Assembly (NCBI GenBank): GCA_030949325.1
Contig: JAUZSQ010000001.1
Location: 1-38,975, forward strand
DNA length: 38,975 nt
DNA from: Sulfurovum sp.
Lineage (GTDB): Bacteria > Campylobacterota > Campylobacteria > Campylobacterales > Sulfurovaceae
Direction of reading: 5' to 3'
Under the pieces are notes generated by a model that did no database searches, was not told where the DNA came from, and worked only from the letters and a program-made list of their open reading frames with translations. Position numbers and translations under genes: made by a program. Below are positions 1-8,378 of this stretch, one piece after another. How positions within the stretch are numbered: position 1 is the stretch's first letter; every line of letters starts with the position of its first letter.

Positions 1-2
1 TT

Positions 3-143
3 CAATCTAATTTTTCCATATTTGCCTTTAAAGAACTCGTTAGCAAAACAAACAAAGGTCTTATAAACACAGGGAATATTCCCTCTAACATAAATTTAGG
101 AACACGAATTATCTTAGATACCTTAAAAGCTAGGATATATTAA
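3..143 (+). CDS. C-terminal fragment of an unidentified protein, cut by the window edge
   Basis: An open frame enters from the left edge and runs for 46 codons to a TAA, ending in ILDTLKARIY. The composition looks like genuine coding sequence: balanced, with a conserved-looking NTGNIPSNINLGTR stretch. No family was recognised. Its last bases overlap, tail to tail, a possible minus-strand gene end. Without the upstream part no function can be given. Confidence 0.4.
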   Translation, partial: QSNFSIFAFKELVSKTNKGLINTGNIPSNINLGTRIILDTLKARIY

Positions 144-270
144 CCCCAATATCCTTTGCTAATGGTAAAAATGCTTCCTTCTTATAAGGAATATTATCAA
201 AGGTAAGCTTTGTGCCAATTATTGGAATATTATCAAAACCAGCACCCCCTCTAGAGTGAATACTTTGTCC
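130..270 (-). pseudogene. Possible gene fragment, unidentified
   Basis: A 47-codon minus-strand frame, open between stops, reads GGAGFDNIPIIGTKLTFDNI and then a lysine-rich tail ending in DIGVNIS. It has no start codon and runs straight into the broken ATPase on the other strand. The peptide looks protein-like, which is why it is listed, but it could be a chance open frame. No family was recognised. Confidence 0.2.
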
Positions 271-298
271 CTAGAAAGACACAGATACCCACAGAAGG

Positions 299-1318
299 CT
301 ACCCTCCAACCTCTATGGGGTGCGTGGCTCAGGCAAAACTTCTATCGCACTAGATTACCTCGATGAGATAGCACACGAGGCATATAGCTCTATATAGATT
401 TTAGCAACCCAGACCTGCTATTAGATACCCTAGGAGAGTAGCACCTTACAAAACTATAGAGACACACAAGATGTCGAATACTCGTCCTTGACCATTACCA
501 CCAAGCTTATCTTTCTAGCTTTCCTACACTTGTGCAGTGCATCATCCTCACACGTATCCCCCTCATGCGACGATAGATTTATTAAACAAGAGCTTTTCCC
601 TTTGGACTATGAAGAGCTCCTTGCCTTTGGAACAGTCAAGCTTAGGGCAACCAAAGGATTCAATCACTTCTATGCAGCTCCAGGCACACTCACCCCTCCT
701 CGCACGGTCACAAAAACAAAGCACCCAAGCGATGAATTGCTTCTTTCAAAGTGCCTTTGATAGCCAAGAACAAAAACTACTCCTACTCACCCCTTGCCCA
801 ACACCACTCCCAACACCTCAGTACCTGCACCAAATATATACCCTAGCCAAAGAACGATTCAAAGTTTCCAAAAGATTGGCTGTACAAAACTATCAAAGAC
901 TTTCACGAAGAAAAGCTCCATACTCCCCATCAACGACCGTCATCAAAAATCTCGAAAGAAAATGCTCCTCTTTGACCTCGCCTTTGCCAAATGATCTACT
1001 GGACCCTAGGTCAAACCCTTCATCCTACAATTTGACAGCATGATAGCCCTTGCCCTTATGAAACATAACATCCCCGTAGAAACCCTAGGTATCCACGGCT
1101 ATATCACCACACAACAACGAACTCATCCTACCAGCCCTTCGAAAGCGAAGAGAGCCTATGGATAAAATCCCAAAAAGTTTCTCACTACAAAACACAATAT
1201 CCAAAAAGTCACCATCGTCACCATGGCAAACAACTACCAATACAGTATAGAAAAGCTCCATTTTGAAGCCTTACCCTTTGATGAATGGTCAGTCATCAAT
1301 AATGAAGAAGAAATTTAA
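299..1318 (+). pseudogene. AAA/P-loop ATPase, broken by many frameshifts
   Basis: Near 311-345 the sequence reads LYGVRGSGKTSIALDYLDEI, a clear Walker A P-loop (GVRGSGKTS). A shifted frame at about 390 continues with YIDFSNPDLLLDTLG, the expected next strand of such ATPases. Further frames are open at 720-900, 935-1000 and 1020-1180. The last, ending at 1318, reads VTIVTMANNYQYSIEKLHFE and then ALPFDEWSVINNEEEI. The pieces are collinear on one strand, so this is one gene of about 340 codons with at least five indels and unclear 5' end. It resembles AAA-family ATP-binding proteins common in Campylobacterota; that family assignment is from memory. Whether it is decayed or mis-sequenced cannot be told here. 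Confidence 0.5.
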
Positions 1319-1353
1319 GCACACTATGACAAACCTTTCGCTTAAAATTCCCT

Positions 1354-1461
1354 TGCCTCTTTTTAGACCTATGCAACGGTACTGAAAGACAATGGGTCAG
1401 GGATGGGAACATAGCAGCCACACCTTTCACTACTGGGTGTCGTAGGTATCTGAAGAGGGGT
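1354..1461 (+). ncRNA. ffs: Small signal recognition particle RNA (4.5S RNA)
   Basis: The apical SRP domain is recognisable: GGTCAGG at 1395-1401, a GGAA tetraloop at about 1406-1409, and AGCAGCCA at about 1413-1420. These are the conserved bases that bind the Ffh M domain. The ends pair as a long rod: CCTCTT-TTTAGA-CCTATG near 1356-1373 with CGTAGG-TATCT-GAAGAGG near 1441-1458. The length of about 108 nt fits the small bacterial type without an Alu domain. The stem next to the tetraloop holds one more G than the E. coli arrangement, which may be an indel error. tRNA-Ser follows 38 bp downstream on the same strand, and the two may be co-transcribed. End points are good to a few bases. Confidence 0.85.
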
Positions 1462-1498
1462 ATTATTTAGCTTATAAACGAAAATATTTATAATATGT

Positions 1499-1587
1499 TG
1501 AGAGGTGTCCGAGTGGTCGAAGGTGCAGACCTGGGAACGTCTGTGTGGGGCGACTCACCGAGAGTTCGAATCTCTTCCTCTCAGCCA
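1499..1587 (+). tRNA. tRNA-Ser (anticodon GGA) with encoded CCA
   Basis: The acceptor stem TGAGAGG (1499-1505) pairs with CCTCTCA (1577-1583), followed by discriminator G and CCA. The long variable arm and the T arm with GTTCGAATC are typical of serine tRNA. The anticodon stem CAGAC/GTCTG encloses CTGGGAAC, which is 8 nt rather than 7. Removing one G gives the normal CTGGAAC loop with anticodon GGA. The extra G is most simply a homopolymer insertion error, since an 8-nt loop would probably not decode normally. Confidence 0.93.
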
Positions 1588-1726
1588 TAGAAACATAAAT
1601 CCTCTATAAACCCCTTTATACACGATATTTTAGAGCTTCTTTAAGACTTGATATTTTTTAGAATGATAATTAGAGGTTGTTACTTTATATAAAGTTTCTT
1701 GTGTATTGAAGTATGGAAAAAGAAGT

Positions 1727-1752
1727 GCCAAGAAGAGGGATATCTTCTTGGC
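1727..1752 (-). terminator. Hairpin downstream of the roadblock gene
   Basis: GCCAAGAAGA (1727-1736) and TCTTCTTGGC (1743-1752) form a perfect 10-bp stem with a 6-nt loop, eight bases after the stop of the minus-strand roadblock gene. On the minus strand it is followed by a T-rich stretch (ACTTCTTTTTCC), weak but compatible with a Rho-independent terminator. Confidence 0.6.
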
Positions 1753-1760
1753 TTATATAG

Positions 1761-2116
1761 TTATGCTACTACTGCTTTAAGTTTTGCTCTAGCCAATGCA
1801 AGGTTAGATTTACTACTATCAAGTGCTAGATAAAGTGCTAAGTCTTCGTTATTTGGTACAAGTGTAATAATATGTAATTGTGTATCAAGGGTTATCAATA
1901 TATCTTTAATATTACCACTAAGACCAAGACTTTGCATCGTAGCCATTTTTGCTTAATCACTTCTGCATTACCTGCAGCGGCTAGTTCAATATCAAAGTTC
2001 CCATTGGATCTTACTCCCAATGCCATACCACTTTTCCAATCAATCACAGCAGTCGCTATCGCACCGTTTATATCCATAACATCATTTAAGATATTTTCTA
2101 TATTATTAATATTCAT
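1761..2116 (-). CDS. Roadblock/LC7-domain protein (one frameshift)
   Basis: Two frames join into one protein of about 118 residues. The N-terminal part reads IENILNDVMDINGAIATAVI and contains a GMALGVRSNGNFDIELAAAG segment; the C-terminal part reads IKDILITLDTQLHIITLVPN. This alternation of helix and beta strand, with the GA.A..ID...GM.LG core, is the roadblock/LC7 (MglB-like) fold, which usually dimerises and acts in GTPase control or signalling. The join lies at the T run 1946-1950 (an A run on the coding strand). One extra A restores the frame. It is divergent from the receiver-domain gene at 2210 across a 93-bp gap, and a hairpin follows its stop. Fold confidence is good; the biological role is unknown. 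Confidence 0.75.
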
Positions 2117-2209
2117 TATTTAATTCCTTTTGGTTATAATTCTATCGTATATAAGCTTAGATATTGCCTAGGTAAATATTATAGTTATAATAAATATAAA
2201 AGAGAAAAA

Positions 2210-3329
2210 ATGTCTATTTATGTCCAGTACTCAAGTGAAAACTTAAAAAAAGAAATTAGAATTTTCGAATGCACTTACAGATTTAAATACTACCTATAAG
2301 CTTCTAGAAGAGCTTACTCAGTCAGATAGTATAGAGATTTTATTTCAAGATACTTCAAAGTTATACCTCCATGATAAGCTAAAAGGAACAAAAATAGACC
2401 TTAAATATTTAGATAAGAACAGATCTTTTAGGTGATGTTTATAGGGGTCAAAAGTCTCGAATTATAAATAATATTCAAAATAATTCTTATTATAATATAG
2501 CTATTGATAATCCTTTTAAAATTACTATTCAATCACAAATAATTATATGTATCTCATTTCAAGGTATTTTTGCAGGTATGATACGTATGTCTAAATCAGT
2601 AGGAATCTATCCTCCGAAGATTGATAACATCATACAGTTATATCTACCTTCATTTTCTGATATATTTTTACATGAAATTCATAAAAAAACAATGGAATTG
2701 GATAAAAATCCATTTAGACTTAAAGTGATAGATGTATATCAATCATTAAAATACATCACACTGACCTATAACCGTCTCATCGAAAATACGGAAAATCCTG
2801 AAGTTCTCAAATTACTCAATGACTCTCAAGAAAATATTGATTCTCTATTTACCTATCTAAATCCAAATAAAGACAATATTTCGCAGGTGACAAAAACAGT
2901 TAAAAAAACTGAAAATCAAAGATGATACTTCTTTAAATTTACGGATACTTATTGCTGATGATGTAGATATTAATGTAAAGATACTCAATGCTATGCTTCA
3001 ATCAGACCCTGATGTTAATGAAATATCCTTTGCTTTTGATGGCTTAGAAGCAATAGATAACTTGAAGGATAAGAAGGTTAAAGAATATATTCATATTCTT
3101 TTTATAGATCACCATATGCCTGGAAAAACAGGATCGGAAGTTGTAGAAGAAATAAAAAGAATACAGATATAAAAATTATTATTGTTTCCATTACTAATGA
3201 CCCCAAAGCGATAGAAGAGATAAAACATTTATATGACTATAGTCTTAGTAAGCCTTTTCTAAAGTTGAGGTAAGTACTGTTCTCACAAAAATAAAAGAAC
3301 ACTATAGACTATCGTTAAATAAACTATAA
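2210..3329 (+). CDS. Receiver-domain protein with a novel N-terminal region (several frameshifts)
   Basis: The start is the ATG at 2210 after AGAGA. The pieces give about 370 residues. Residues 1 to about 235 match no family I recognise; they include a long alpha-helical stretch (about 2620-2900) with a coiled-coil look. The C-terminal part is a response-regulator receiver domain. It has acidic residues in LIADDVDIN, the phosphoacceptor Asp in LFIDHHMPGKTG, Ser/Thr in IVSITND and the conserved Lys in LSKPF. All catalytic positions are present. Frame breaks lie near 2270, 2415, 2905, 3165 and 3270, several in A runs. There is no DNA-binding output domain, so phosphorylation probably controls the N-terminal module or a partner, perhaps the divergent roadblock protein (inference). 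Confidence 0.7.
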
Positions 3330-3338
3330 GGATATGTA

Positions 3339-4216
3339 TTGCCCTACAGACTTAAAAATACGATGTCATAGCAGGTGAAAAGGTAGAAGACTTTTTAGTA
3401 GATGTGGTCAAACTCTCCCAATCATTGGCTCATACACTTTTGCAAAAGTGTAGAATTGTTGACCATCAGAAGAAGCGTTTACAAAAAGGGCAAATACTGA
3501 AGGCTGGGTATATAGAAGTCCTAATCTTTGAGGCTATTAGCCAAGGCTTAACGCCACTCTTTCAAACAGAACATTTTGCTATCTTTGATAAACCATCGGG
3601 GTTGCTAGTTCATCCTACGGTGCGTTCTACAGCGTACACACTCTTGGATGAAATACGCTATGCGTTTGGAGAAGAAGCCCATTTGGTACACCGAATAGAT
3701 GCAGAGACATCAGGACTGATACTCGTATCAAAAAATGGCTATGCACAATATTTATTGAAAGAAATGTTTGTGCAAAAGCGTTTGTTAAAAAATATAAAGC
3801 CCTTGTAGAAGATGAGCTAAAAGAAGCAGTGTTAATTGACAAAAAATCAACAATGCAGAGGGTCTCATCCAATTAAAAATGCAGACATCCTTAGATGGCA
3901 AAGTATCAAGTACGCTTATCCATCCTTTATCATACGATAACATCAACAATCAAACTTTAGTCGAAGCCATACCTTATACAGGGAGACAGCATCAAATACG
4001 GGTACATTTAGAGGCTATATCACATAGAATTGTAGGTGACCCTATTTATGGACTTGATGAGGGCTTTGTGGATGCCTTTTTAAAGGGTAATATAGATAAG
4101 AGTGAACGCATTGAAATAACGGGGCATCTAGGTTGATGCTTCATGCGTATTATTTGGCGTTTACTTTTTTAGGTACGAGGTATATATTTTGCTCAAAGCA
4201 AAAATTTGGAGGATAG
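3339..4216 (+). CDS. RluA-family 23S rRNA/tRNA pseudouridine synthase (frameshifted)
   Basis: The protein isomerises uridine to pseudouridine in structured RNA. The family's catalytic motif is clear at [16 protein letters not shown], with the nucleophilic Asp in [18 protein letters not shown] precedes it, and the late motif [26 protein letters not shown] follows. An S4-like N-terminal segment (EKVEDFLV) is present. The best start is TTG at 3339, six bases after AAGG and just after the previous stop, giving MPYRLKKYDV if one A is restored at about 3358. Further breaks lie near 3790, 3855 and 4130. Length of about 290 residues fits the family. Which RNA it modifies cannot be read from the sequence. 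Confidence 0.82.
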
Positions 4217-4280
4217 AACGCTAGGTTAACTATCTATTAAATATATTTAGAGATAATTTGTATATAAAGGATTTATTATC

Positions 4281-4959
4281 ATAAAAATATTGATTATAGA
4301 AGATGACCCAGAATTGGCGTTTATCTTAACAAAGTATCTGATGAAGTTTGGAAATGGACGTGATGGGTGCAGAAGACCCTTATTTGGGTCTTTCTCTCTT
4401 GACTCAACATACATTTGATTTAATCATTTTAGATTTGACTCTCCCAGGGATGGATGGGCTTGAAGTGATTCCCAAAATACGAGAGATTTCCAATATCCCT
4501 ATTATTATTTCTTCTGCTAGAGATGATATTACGGACAAAGTGATTGGTATGGAAAGAGGGGCTGATGATTATATGCCCAAGCCTTATGACCCTCGTGAGC
4601 TTGTGACGCGTATCAAGACGATTTTACGACGTACAAGTAATACTGAAGAAAAAGTCAATAAAAATAAAGCCCTATTTGTAGCCAATGCCAAAGCAAGAGA
4701 GATACGCTTCAAGGAGAAGCCTTTGGAACTTACTGCTGCTGAATATGACATACTTTTTATGCTCATACAGCATAAAAATGCTTCAGTATCTCGTGAACAG
4801 CTTTTGTATGAGAGTGCACATATTGATGATGATTCGTCTATCAAAAATATTGATGTCATTATCTCTCGTGTGCGTCAAAAGATAGGGAGAATAGATGCCA
4901 ATAATATTTATATCAAACCTATTCGTGGCATAGGGTATCTTCTTTCCGACCGTCAATGA
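4281..4959 (+). CDS. OmpR-family response regulator (one frameshift)
   Basis: An N-terminal receiver domain (IKILIIEDDPELAFIL, LIILDLTLPGMDGLEV with the phosphoacceptor Asp, IIISSARDD, KPYDPRELV) is joined to a winged-helix DNA-binding domain (LTAAEYDILFMLI, VSREQLL, SIKNIDVIISRVRQKI, IRGIGYLL). About 225 residues, normal for the family. A break near 4350 (TTTGGAAATGG) splits the receiver domain. No standard start codon is visible: AAAGGA at 4266-4271 is followed by TTTATTATCATAAAA, so the start may be ATT or ATA, or an ATG may have been misread. The stop overlaps the kinase ATG (ATGA), showing translational coupling. It resembles ArsR-type regulators paired with ArsS kinases in Campylobacterota. 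Confidence 0.85.
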
Positions 4960-6189
4960 GAAACTTATCTGTAACCACCTTTATACACATCCTTTTTTCT
5001 GTGGCTATTATTATTTTGATAGCTACTTTTTTACTGTTTCTCTCTTGGGATAAAGACCGACAGAAAATTGAAAAGTATAAGCGTTATCAACTTATCTCTA
5101 TTACTTTTTTGTCCAATTTACAACAAAACAGTACACAAAAAAACCTCGAAAAACTCTATAAAGAACTCTATGTCAAGGCAGTACCCCTTAAACACCTACC
5201 CAAGATAAAAGAGCAAATACAAAGCAGTGGCGAGACAGTATTCTCAGGAGGTTCTTCTTTAGGTAGGGTGCGTGTGTTTGATATACAAGGCAATCATTAT
5301 ATTTATGTCCAACGCATGGCCCACAATATCATGCTCCAAGACAATCGTCCTGAGAATTACTACTTTGAGATTGCTGTATCTTTGGGTATCTTTTTGATTA
5401 CGCTGTTACTCTTACTTTATTTAGCAGTACTCAAAAAACTCTATCCTCTCAAACGCCTACACAAGCAGATACAAAAATTTGCCCAAGGAGATATTCAGAC
5501 ACGTATTAGCTATGAATATGATGATGAAATAGGCAAAATTGCCAAAAGTTTCGATGATGCCATTGTCCATATTCACAAGCTTAGTACCTCGAAAAATTTA
5601 TTTATGAGAAACCTGATGCATGAGCTTAAAACGCCTATTACTAAGGGGCGTATTATTGTAGAGATGATAGATGATGATGCGACCAAAGAGATACTTGTAC
5701 GCGCTTTTGAGCGTATGAATGAGCTTATTTCAGAACTTGCAGAATTGGAACGTGTGACAGAGCAGAGTTTTGAACCGTATTTTGAATATACTTTGTTGAG
5801 TGATATTATTAGCCAAAGTACAGAGTTGTTGATGACTAGCAATGAAAGTGTGGCTGATTGAGATACGCGATATTTCGCTCAATACCGACAAAAGCTCATG
5901 AGTCTTAGTCCTGAAGAATCTTATTGATAATGGGATTAAATACAGTAGCAATCAAGCCGTGATACTCCAAACACGCTTCAATACGATTGAGATTATCTCA
6001 CGAGGTAAAGTGTTGGAACATCAGCTTTCTTACTATACAGAACCTTTTTCACAAGGTGAAAAACGAAGTGCAGGATTTGGATTGGGATTGTATATCGTAC
6101 ATAGTATCTTGCAAAGATTAGGCTACCGATTGGGTTACAAACACCGACAGGGTCAAAATGTCTTTATGCTTATTCCCAAAGAGAAATAA
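4956..6189 (+). CDS. ArsS-type membrane sensor histidine kinase (frameshifted)
   Basis: A first membrane helix (FIHILFSVAIIILIATFLLF) and a second (IAVSLGIFLITLLLLLYLAV) enclose a periplasmic sensor loop of about 110 residues. HAMP follows (KKLYPLKRLHKQIQKFAQGD), then the H box HELKTPITKGR with the phosphorylatable His. After frameshifts near 5858 and 5902 come the N box LKNLIDNGIKYSSN and the G box GFGLGLYIVHSIL. About 410 residues, typical of the ArsS family, which senses acid in Helicobacter pylori; the signal sensed here is unknown. It is the second gene of a coupled pair with the response regulator, and it ends convergently with the thioredoxin gene. Confidence 0.85.
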
Positions 6190-6202
6190 GCCGAGGCTTA
6201 TT
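6185..6202. terminator. Short palindrome at a convergent gene junction
   Basis: AATAAGCC and GGCTTATT form an 8-bp stem that carries the kinase stop codon on one arm and the thioredoxin stop on the other. It could serve both transcripts, but there is no T tract on either side, so termination is uncertain. Confidence 0.35.
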
Positions 6203-6595
6203 GAAGTGCTTGTTTGACAAAGGCTTCTATCTCTTGTTGGTCAAGAAAACCTACACTTCTTTTGATAATCTTATTTTTCTTAAAAAGAATCATCGTAGGC
6301 AGACTTTCTATGGCATAGACAGCAGAGACTTGTGTTTGGGTATCCACATTGACCTCAGCAAATGTTACTTTACCTACAAAGGCTTTGGAGGCATTCTTAT
6401 ATTCAGGTTCCATCTTTCTACAAGGTCTGCACCATGCTCTGCCCAAAACTTCACGAGTACAGGCTTGTCACTTTTGAGTAGTGTGCCAAGATAGTTATTA
6501 TCAGTGATAGCCAAGAGTGTATTATCCTTGGCAGTTGCAAAAGGTGTACTAAGTACCATAGCGCCCAAAAGGAGTAATTTGATTAAAGTTTTCAT
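6198..6595 (-). CDS. Periplasmic thioredoxin-family protein (one frameshift)
   Basis: A signal peptide (MKTLIKLLLLGAMVLSTPFA followed by TA) precedes a thioredoxin fold of about 110 residues. VLVKFWAE and WCRPCRKMEPEYKN carry the WCxxC redox motif, and the conserved cis-proline lies in YAIESLPTMILFKKN. The reading frame breaks at about 6435, just before the tryptophan of WCRPC; one restored A gives FWAEAWCRPC. It exchanges thiol/disulfide electrons with periplasmic or envelope proteins. It lies 24 bp downstream of tpx on the same strand, which makes it a plausible electron donor for that peroxidase (inference). Confidence 0.85.
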
Positions 6596-6619
6596 GCTTA
6601 TATTGTACCTTGTTTAAGC

Positions 6620-7183
6620 TTACTTTGTTAAACCGTTGAGTACTTCAATAATCTTCGCATAATTGGGTTCATTGGTGATTTCTGCTACGATTTCTTTATA
6701 AGCAATTTTACCCTGCGTATCTACTATATAAACGACTCTTCCAAAAAGTCTTCTAGGAATACAGGTGCAGAGATAGTCGTACCGTATTGTAATGCACCTT
6801 CAGCGTCTTTATAATCAGAGAGTGTCAGTACATTACTAATATTGTTGTCTTGACAAAATCGTGCTATAGCAAAAGGTAAATCTTTGGATACGACTTTGAC
6901 TGTTACATTCTTCATCTTGGAGATATTTTTGTTAAAGTTGATGGTTTCGAGTTTACAGACACCTGTGTCCAAAGAAGGTACAAAAGCAATCACTTGTACT
7001 TTGTCTTCTTTGCCACCAATAGAGACTTCTACCAAATCTTTACTCACAGCCATAAATTGAGGTGCATCAGCTCCAACGGCTAAACCCTTGGAGTTTAGTG
7101 TGACTTCTTTGCCTTGAAACGTGACCGTAGGTTGCTAATAGAGATGAGCTTAATACAAGCAATAATAATAGTGATTTTTTCAT
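6620..7183 (-). CDS. tpx: Thiol peroxidase, exported form (frameshifted)
   Basis: Atypical 2-Cys peroxiredoxin that reduces hydroperoxides. The peroxidatic Cys is in FVPSLDTGVCKLET and the resolving Cys in DLPFAIARFCQDNN, both at Tpx positions. The N-terminus (VTFQGKEVTL...GADAPQF) and the C-terminus (VYIVDTQGKIAYKEIVAEIT) are also Tpx-like. A leader MKKSLLLLLVLSSSLLA starts at the ATG ending at 7183, preceded by AAAGGA, suggesting export. Breaks lie near 7133 (after the leader) and 6750. About 188 residues. It sits between the truncated haemoglobin and thioredoxin genes in a run that looks devoted to redox stress. Confidence 0.85.
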
Positions 7184-7222
7184 GTGAATCCTTTGTGTAA
7201 ATGAGATATATTAATTCAAAGG

Positions 7223-7228
7223 ATTATA
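7223..7228 (-). promoter_or_regulatory. Probable -10 element for tpx
   Basis: On the minus strand TATAAT lies about 40 bases upstream of the tpx ATG, in the 61-bp gap between tpx and the haemoglobin gene. No convincing -35 was seen. Campylobacterota promoters commonly lack a conserved -35 box. Confidence 0.4.
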
Positions 7229-7244
7229 GACTAATATTTCTTGA

Positions 7245-7622
7245 TTATAGCCCCAAATTACGCATAAAATTCCCTGCGATGATGATGGCACGTTCTTCAA
7301 ACTTCTCAGCAATAGGAGAGATATAAACTTCATCGAGTGATATCCTAAATAGCTTGAGCCATTGTTCAAAGGTTTCACGTTTGACATTGCCTAATTTGGT
7401 ATGAGGGACAAAGAGACTGCCTGTATATCGGGGTTTGCCCAAGGCTAGAGAAATCCAAAAGCCTACAATGACTTCCAAATGTGTTTTCCACTGTTCACTG
7501 TGTATATCCTCACCCAATTTGGCAATAAAAAATGGACCTACAATCTCATCTTGGAGAAGCTTGGCATAAAATGACATCACGAATACTCGGATGTTTTCTT
7601 TGCTTATTTTGTCTGCTTTCAT
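7245..7622 (-). CDS. Group III truncated haemoglobin (Ctb-like)
   Basis: An intact 125-residue haem protein. It lines up by eye with Campylobacter jejuni Ctb: an EQWKTHLEVIVGFWISLALG helix, a proximal-histidine region LFVPHTKLG, then EQWLKLFRISLDEVY and RAIIIAGNFMRN. Group III truncated globins bind O2 and NO and are linked to microaerobic physiology and nitrosative stress. The start ATG overlaps the stop of the upstream helicase-like gene by four bases (ATGA), so the two are translationally coupled. One of the few unbroken genes in this part of the window. Confidence 0.9.
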   Translation of the reverse strand: MKADKISKENIRVFVMSFYAKLLQDEIVGPFFIAKLGEDIHSEQWKTHLEVIVGFWISLALGKPRYTGSLFVPHTKLGNVKRETFEQWLKLFRISLDEVYISPIAEKFEERAIIIAGNFMRNLGL

Positions 7623-8272
7623 GGCTGTTTTCCTTCTGTGTCTTTTCTATTTTTGTTCTTGCGATGTCGAGGTTTTTTACTTCGGTTCTTGGGAGTATGC
7701 TCTGTCTCTTTGGGCTTTTGTGAATCATCAAAACCTTCCAAGACTTTCTCTGTGATTTCGTTTTTCATATTGAATTCTATCTCTGAGAGCAAGACTTCAT
7801 CTGCTTGGTTTACCAGTGTGATAGCCACACCCAATTCTTTCATCTTTGCCAAGCGATTATAATATTCTTGGGTCATTTCTGGCAAATCATAACTCACAAG
7901 AAGTTTGATATGGTCTAAATCTAAGGTCTTCAAAATCATATCTGTAGTCAGTATGACCTGTAAAGAAGCCAAATTAAATTGCTTTGCCGATGCTTGTTGT
8001 TGTGCTTGTCTATGGTTGCCATGTACAGCCATAGCCTTGAAGTCCTTGTCTGTCAAAAATGTAGCCAATACATCGGCTTTTTTCTTGCTTTTTACCACGA
8101 TAACAATTTGTGTCTCTTTGAAGTCTTGCAGAAGTAAGCCAAGCATAGACATCTTGTTGTGTTCTTGCACAAAATACAGACTCTGAGTCGTTCGCAAAGC
8201 CACACTTCTTTGGTCATAATATATCGCTTCTTCAGGGACAGTATCGTCAGGTGTATCAGTCTGTTCAGGCAT
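7619..8272 (-). CDS. Helicase C-terminal-like protein without catalytic motifs
   Basis: An intact 217-residue protein starting at an ATG with AAGGA eight bases upstream. Residues 25-160 follow the RecA-like second domain of DEAD-box helicases: VIVVKSKKKADVLATFL (motif IV/Ia region), AMAVHGNHRQAQQQ, LQVILTTDMILKTLDLDHIK (motif V, normally TDVAARGLDI) and YYNRLAKMKELGVAITLVNQ (motif VI, normally HRIGRTGR). The arginine finger residues of motif VI and the ARG of motif V are missing, and there is no first RecA domain with Walker A and DEAD. The tail is a basic KNRSKKPRHRKNKNRK segment that could bind RNA. It is probably a pseudo-helicase or RNA-binding remnant rather than an active enzyme. It heads the minus-strand run and overlaps the globin gene. 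Confidence 0.75.
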   Translation of the reverse strand: MPEQTDTPDDTVPEEAIYYDQRSVALRTTQSLYFVQEHNKMSMLGLLLQDFKETQIVIVVKSKKKADVLATFLTDKDFKAMAVHGNHRQAQQQASAKQFNLASLQVILTTDMILKTLDLDHIKLLVSYDLPEMTQEYYNRLAKMKELGVAITLVNQADEVLLSEIEFNMKNEITEKVLEGFDDSQKPKETEHTPKNRSKKPRHRKNKNRKDTEGKQP

Positions 8273-8378
8273 AGGATTTTCCTTGGAGTATTTTGGGTAT
8301 TATAGCTGATTGGTTTAGAGACTATATTTAAATATCTTCTTATGATATAATCATTACTCTACATTGTAAAGGTAAATA

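Noticed and set aside
1481-1498. TATAAT at 1489-1494 as the tRNA-Ser promoter
   Set aside because: It would place the transcription start within the mature tRNA 5' end; co-transcription with the SRP RNA is more plausible.
2210-3329. Programmed frameshifting as the cause of multiple breaks
   Set aside because: Breaks lack slippery heptamers followed by structure and occur several times per gene in unrelated families.
3627-3872. Minus-strand frames inside rluA, tkt, sdhB and other genes
   Set aside because: They mirror conserved proteins on the other strand and show no ribosome sites or recognisable domains.
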